This document shows, piece after piece, positions 30,209 to 32,032 of a DNA stretch of 32,032 nt. The notes beneath the pieces were generated by a model, which searched no databases, was not told the origin of the DNA, and saw only the letters and a list, made by a program, of their open reading frames with translations. Origin of the DNA: Treponema sp. Its GTDB lineage: Bacteria > Spirochaetota > Spirochaetia > Treponematales > Breznakiellaceae. Both the position numbers and the translations under genes were made by a program. Every line of letters starts with the position of its first letter. Position 1 is the first letter of the stretch. The DNA lies in contig JAIRRJ010000051.1 of assembly GCA_031256035.1 (NCBI GenBank), positions 1-32,032 of the forward strand, in the 5' to 3' direction.

Positions 30209-30457
30209 ATGAAAAACGCAATTAAACTTATAGGAATTATTGCAATAGTTGCGATAATCGTGGCTGCTTGCGGCGGAGATAGTCCCAAAGCATTGGCAAA
30301 GCAATCTTATGACCTGTTTCTTCAATACGAGAAATCCGGTTTTGACGATCCTGCTGTTGCTAAAAAGCTGGAAGTTCTTGGAGCAAAAGTTGAAAAATTG
30401 TCAGAAGCCGACATGAAGATTTTTGAAGCGGAGTTTGAACGGCTTTTTGGTGATTAA
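30209..30457 (+). CDS. 82-aa lipoprotein with SPKALAKQ motif
   Basis: ATG 30209 has an excellent AAGGAG 8 nt upstream; upstream in-frame ATG 30098 is not used, as the signal peptide would be internal. Signal MKNAIKLIGIIAIVAIIVAAC gives lipid-anchored Cys21. The mature 61 residues are a predicted pair of amphipathic helices (SPKALAKQSYDLFLQYEKSG; VAKKLEVLGAKVEKLSEADM). Short lipoproteins beginning SPKxLAKQ are, as far as I recall, recurrent in Treponema genomes; function unknown. The hydrolase gene follows immediately after the stop. Base composition is near that of core genes. Confidence 0.78.
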   Translation: MKNAIKLIGIIAIVAIIVAACGGDSPKALAKQSYDLFLQYEKSGFDDPAVAKKLEVLGAKVEKLSEADMKIFEAEFERLFGD

Positions 30458-31366
30458 TTGTCCGTGTATAGCGGGATTGTGAAGCAAAAGCATTTGTTTC
30501 TTTTTGCTCTGCTTGCGTTTAACTCTTGCCTTATAAACAATCCCGTTAACAGCCTTTATAATGAAAATGAATTGCCGCAATACCGGGAAACATCAATGTC
30601 AAACCCGCGGGGAATTGTCATAGTTGTTCATGGTTTGAATGTAAAACCGTCAAAGATGGGTACGCCTTCGACGGAAGGAACATTGGTTAAATTACTGCTT
30701 GAATCAGGATACCATGTATGTCGTGTAACTTTGAAAGGGCATGGCGGCTCGATTGAAGATATGCAAAATGTAACACGGTCAGACTGGATAGATGATGCAT
30801 ATTCTCAGTATTGCCTGGCAAAAACCATTGCCGAACGCGAGCGGCTGCCGTTGTATTTTTTGGGTTTCTCGCTTGGAGCATTGGTGTATGAAGTCTTATT
30901 GAACGAAGAAACAGAGATGCCTGTACAATTTGAAAAAGTCATTCTCTTTTCACCGGCAGTGGCAATAAGGCCGTCTGCAAAAACAATTCTTATGTTAAAA
31001 CCATTTACAACAGACAAATCAATAATCAGAAGCGTAAGTCCGAAAGAATACCGCGCTCAAAGAGGCGCTTCCATGGCTGCATATAAAATAATTTTCAATA
31101 TGGAAGAATCATTAAATGCCGCTTCTTTCAAGAATTGTAATATTGACACCATTATTTTTATTGACGTAAATGATGAAATGATAAGCGCCGGATTATTGCG
31201 TGAAAGGATAGAGCAATATGAACTTACAAACTGGAAAATTCATGAAGTATCAAATACCGGCGCTGTTATAAGACCTCTGTATCATCATCTGCTTATTGAC
31301 AACAGATGTGTTTCAGCATCAACATGGGAATATATTACAGGGACAATATTGAACTTTATTTATTAG
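30458..31366 (+). CDS. Alpha/beta-hydrolase lipoprotein (serine aminopeptidase S33/lysophospholipase-like)
   Basis: Up to 302 aa. The start is TTG 30458 (directly after the previous stop) or more likely GTG 30479, which gives the compact signal MKQKHLFLFALLAFNSC with lipobox FNSC. The hydrolase fold is clear (numbering from TTG): strand plus oxyanion segment GIVIVVHGL (52-60), GHGGS (94-98), nucleophile elbow GFSLG with Ser138, a likely acid Asp in IDVNDEM (236 or 239) and catalytic His in YHHLL (276 or 277). It probably cleaves an ester or amide outside the cytoplasm; the substrate is unknown. Coupled to the small lipoprotein gene; convergent with the TonB-like gene 9 bp away. Confidence 0.8.
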   Translation: MSVYSGIVKQKHLFLFALLAFNSCLINNPVNSLYNENELPQYRETSMSNPRGIVIVVHGLNVKPSKMGTPSTEGTLVKLLLESGYHVCRVTLKGHGGSIEDMQNVTRSDWIDDAYSQYCLAKTIAERERLPLYFLGFSLGALVYEVLLNEETEMPVQFEKVILFSPAVAIRPSAKTILMLKPFTTDKSIIRSVSPKEYRAQRGASMAAYKIIFNMEESLNAASFKNCNIDTIIFIDVNDEMISAGLLRERIEQYELTNWKIHEVSNTGAVIRPLYHHLLIDNRCVSASTWEYITGTILNFIY

Positions 31367-31375
31367 GGATGTAAA

Positions 31376-31969
31376 TCACTTTATCTTAAACGTAACAGGA
31401 TAACGGTAACGGGCGGACACAGGTTCGCCGTTTGCGATTGCCGCTTTTCCCTTTCTGCCTGTAAATGCTTTTACCGCGGCATCGCCAAATCCCCTGCCTT
31501 CGGGTTCTTCTCTTAATATTGTAATTCTCTGTACAATGCCGAAGCGGTCAACAAACAGTTCCAGTATCACCCGTCCTTCTATGCCCGAACGCAGCGCAAT
31601 CGCGGGATAGACAAGGTCGGAGGCGATTTCATTTGCGTCAAATTGCGGCGGAGTGGAAAGTTTGTGCATGGGAAGGTAATCATCTGCGGCAGGTGTCGGA
31701 GTGTGAATGGTTCCGGCTGCGACTACATGCTGCACAGGGGGAGTGTCGGTTTCAATCATCGTTTCGGCTATGGCTTCAACCTGGGGAATATCATCTTCTG
31801 GTGGCGGGGGAGGGGGCAGCTCTTCCAAATCAATCAGCTTCATAATTCTTGCGTGTTCCAGTTCTTCCTGGGCGGCTTTTTTTGTTTCAAACGCGATGAA
31901 GAAAAGGAGTGCGACATGCAATGCGGCGGCAATGGCAAAAACTACAGGGCGTAATATTTTTTCATTCAT
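31376..31969 (-). CDS. TonB-family energy transducer
   Basis: 197 aa from ATG 31969, which overlaps the upstream gene's end by 8 bp. One N-terminal membrane helix (about 10-27, VVFAIAAALHVALLFFIAF) with His as in TonB anchors, a proline-rich spacer (ELPPPPPPEDD, then further Pro/Thr), and a C-terminal TonB domain of about 80 residues: VYPAIALRSGIEGRVILELF, DRFGIVQRITILREEP, GFGDAAVKAF and YRYPVTFKIK. It links proton-motive force at the inner membrane to outer-membrane transport. The fragment just upstream fits ExbD, consistent with an exbD-tonB order. Confidence 0.9.
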   Translation of the reverse strand: MNEKILRPVVFAIAAALHVALLFFIAFETKKAAQEELEHARIMKLIDLEELPPPPPPEDDIPQVEAIAETMIETDTPPVQHVVAAGTIHTPTPAADDYLPMHKLSTPPQFDANEIASDLVYPAIALRSGIEGRVILELFVDRFGIVQRITILREEPEGRGFGDAAVKAFTGRKGKAAIANGEPVSARYRYPVTFKIK

Positions 31970-32032
31970 CGGTTTTAACCACAAAACTTACGACACGGTA
32001 CTGGAGAATCTGCAGCACTTCCAGCACATTAT
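31962..32032 (-). CDS. Probable ExbD/TolR family protein, C-terminal 22 codons only
   Basis: The only open frame into the window edge ends VLEVLQILQYRVVSFVVKTDE and a TGA at 31964-31962, overlapping the TonB-like start (ATGAATGA). The pattern of an amphipathic helix followed by a final beta-strand fits the ExbD/TolR C-terminus, and exbD commonly precedes tonB. The segment is too short for certainty. Confidence 0.45.
   Translation of the reverse strand, partial: NVLEVLQILQYRVVSFVVKTDE

Noticed and set aside
29807..30325. 172-codon open frame on the minus strand
   Set aside because: It overlaps the well-supported 82-aa lipoprotein gene and the stem-loop region, has Cys/Ser/His-rich composition without domains and no ribosome-binding site. 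It is likely chance.

Overview
The window looks like a chromosomal segment from a spirochaete, most likely a Treponema. Three things point there: an ABC nucleoside/simple-sugar importer in the same gene order as the treponemal Pnr system, many short Cys-anchored lipoproteins, and BspA/TpLRR-type leucine-rich-repeat lipoproteins. Core genes are moderately GC-rich. Two stretches (about 16.5-18.8 kb and 22.2-30.1 kb) are visibly AT-rich and carry exported proteins of unknown function.

Layout. 1-3.5 kb (- strand): a bifunctional aspartate kinase/homoserine dehydrogenase followed by a PLP aminotransferase that runs off the window. 3.6-7.0 kb (+): a WecA/TagO-type phospho-sugar transferase, a cysteine desulfurase and a short-form ThiI; the last two form a tRNA 4-thiouridine sulfur relay. 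7.0-11.8 kb (-): a compact operon of a divergent galactokinase-family GHMP protein, SurE, a TPR protein, and a secreted TPR/NHL-propeller/VWA-like protein. 11.9-16.5 kb (-): a BMP lipoprotein, double ATPase and two permeases, tightly coupled. 16.6-18.4 kb (-): an ankyrin protein and a peptidoglycan-binding lipoprotein. 18.8-21.5 kb (+): ruvA-ruvB-queA. 21.5-22.2 kb (-): a two-TM protein of unknown function. 22.4-29.8 kb (-): a run of AT-rich genes for exported proteins. 30.2-32.0 kb: a small lipoprotein and an alpha/beta-hydrolase lipoprotein (+), then a TonB-like protein and the tail of a probable ExbD (-).

The most unusual part is 22.3-29.8 kb. Stop codons of three minus-strand genes are followed within about 10-45 bp by imperfect palindromes with integron attC geometry: an outer TAAC box, an inner stem-loop and an outer GTTAGGC box. 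Two of them (27771-27844 and 28746-28806) share almost the same right arm, and a third (24217-24241) keeps only the outer arms. Most of the genes or gene pairs here also have their own TTGACA-type promoter. I read this as an integron cassette array without an integrase in view (CALIN-like). It includes one single-gene cassette for an exported protein that contains a FlgG/FlgF rod-protein fold, and others for LRR lipoproteins and a seven-repeat propeller lipoprotein. Weaker look-alikes of the palindromes occur near 11.9, 18.6, 22.3 and 29.8-30.2 kb.

All calls rest on reading the sequence by eye. No database search or folding calculation was possible.
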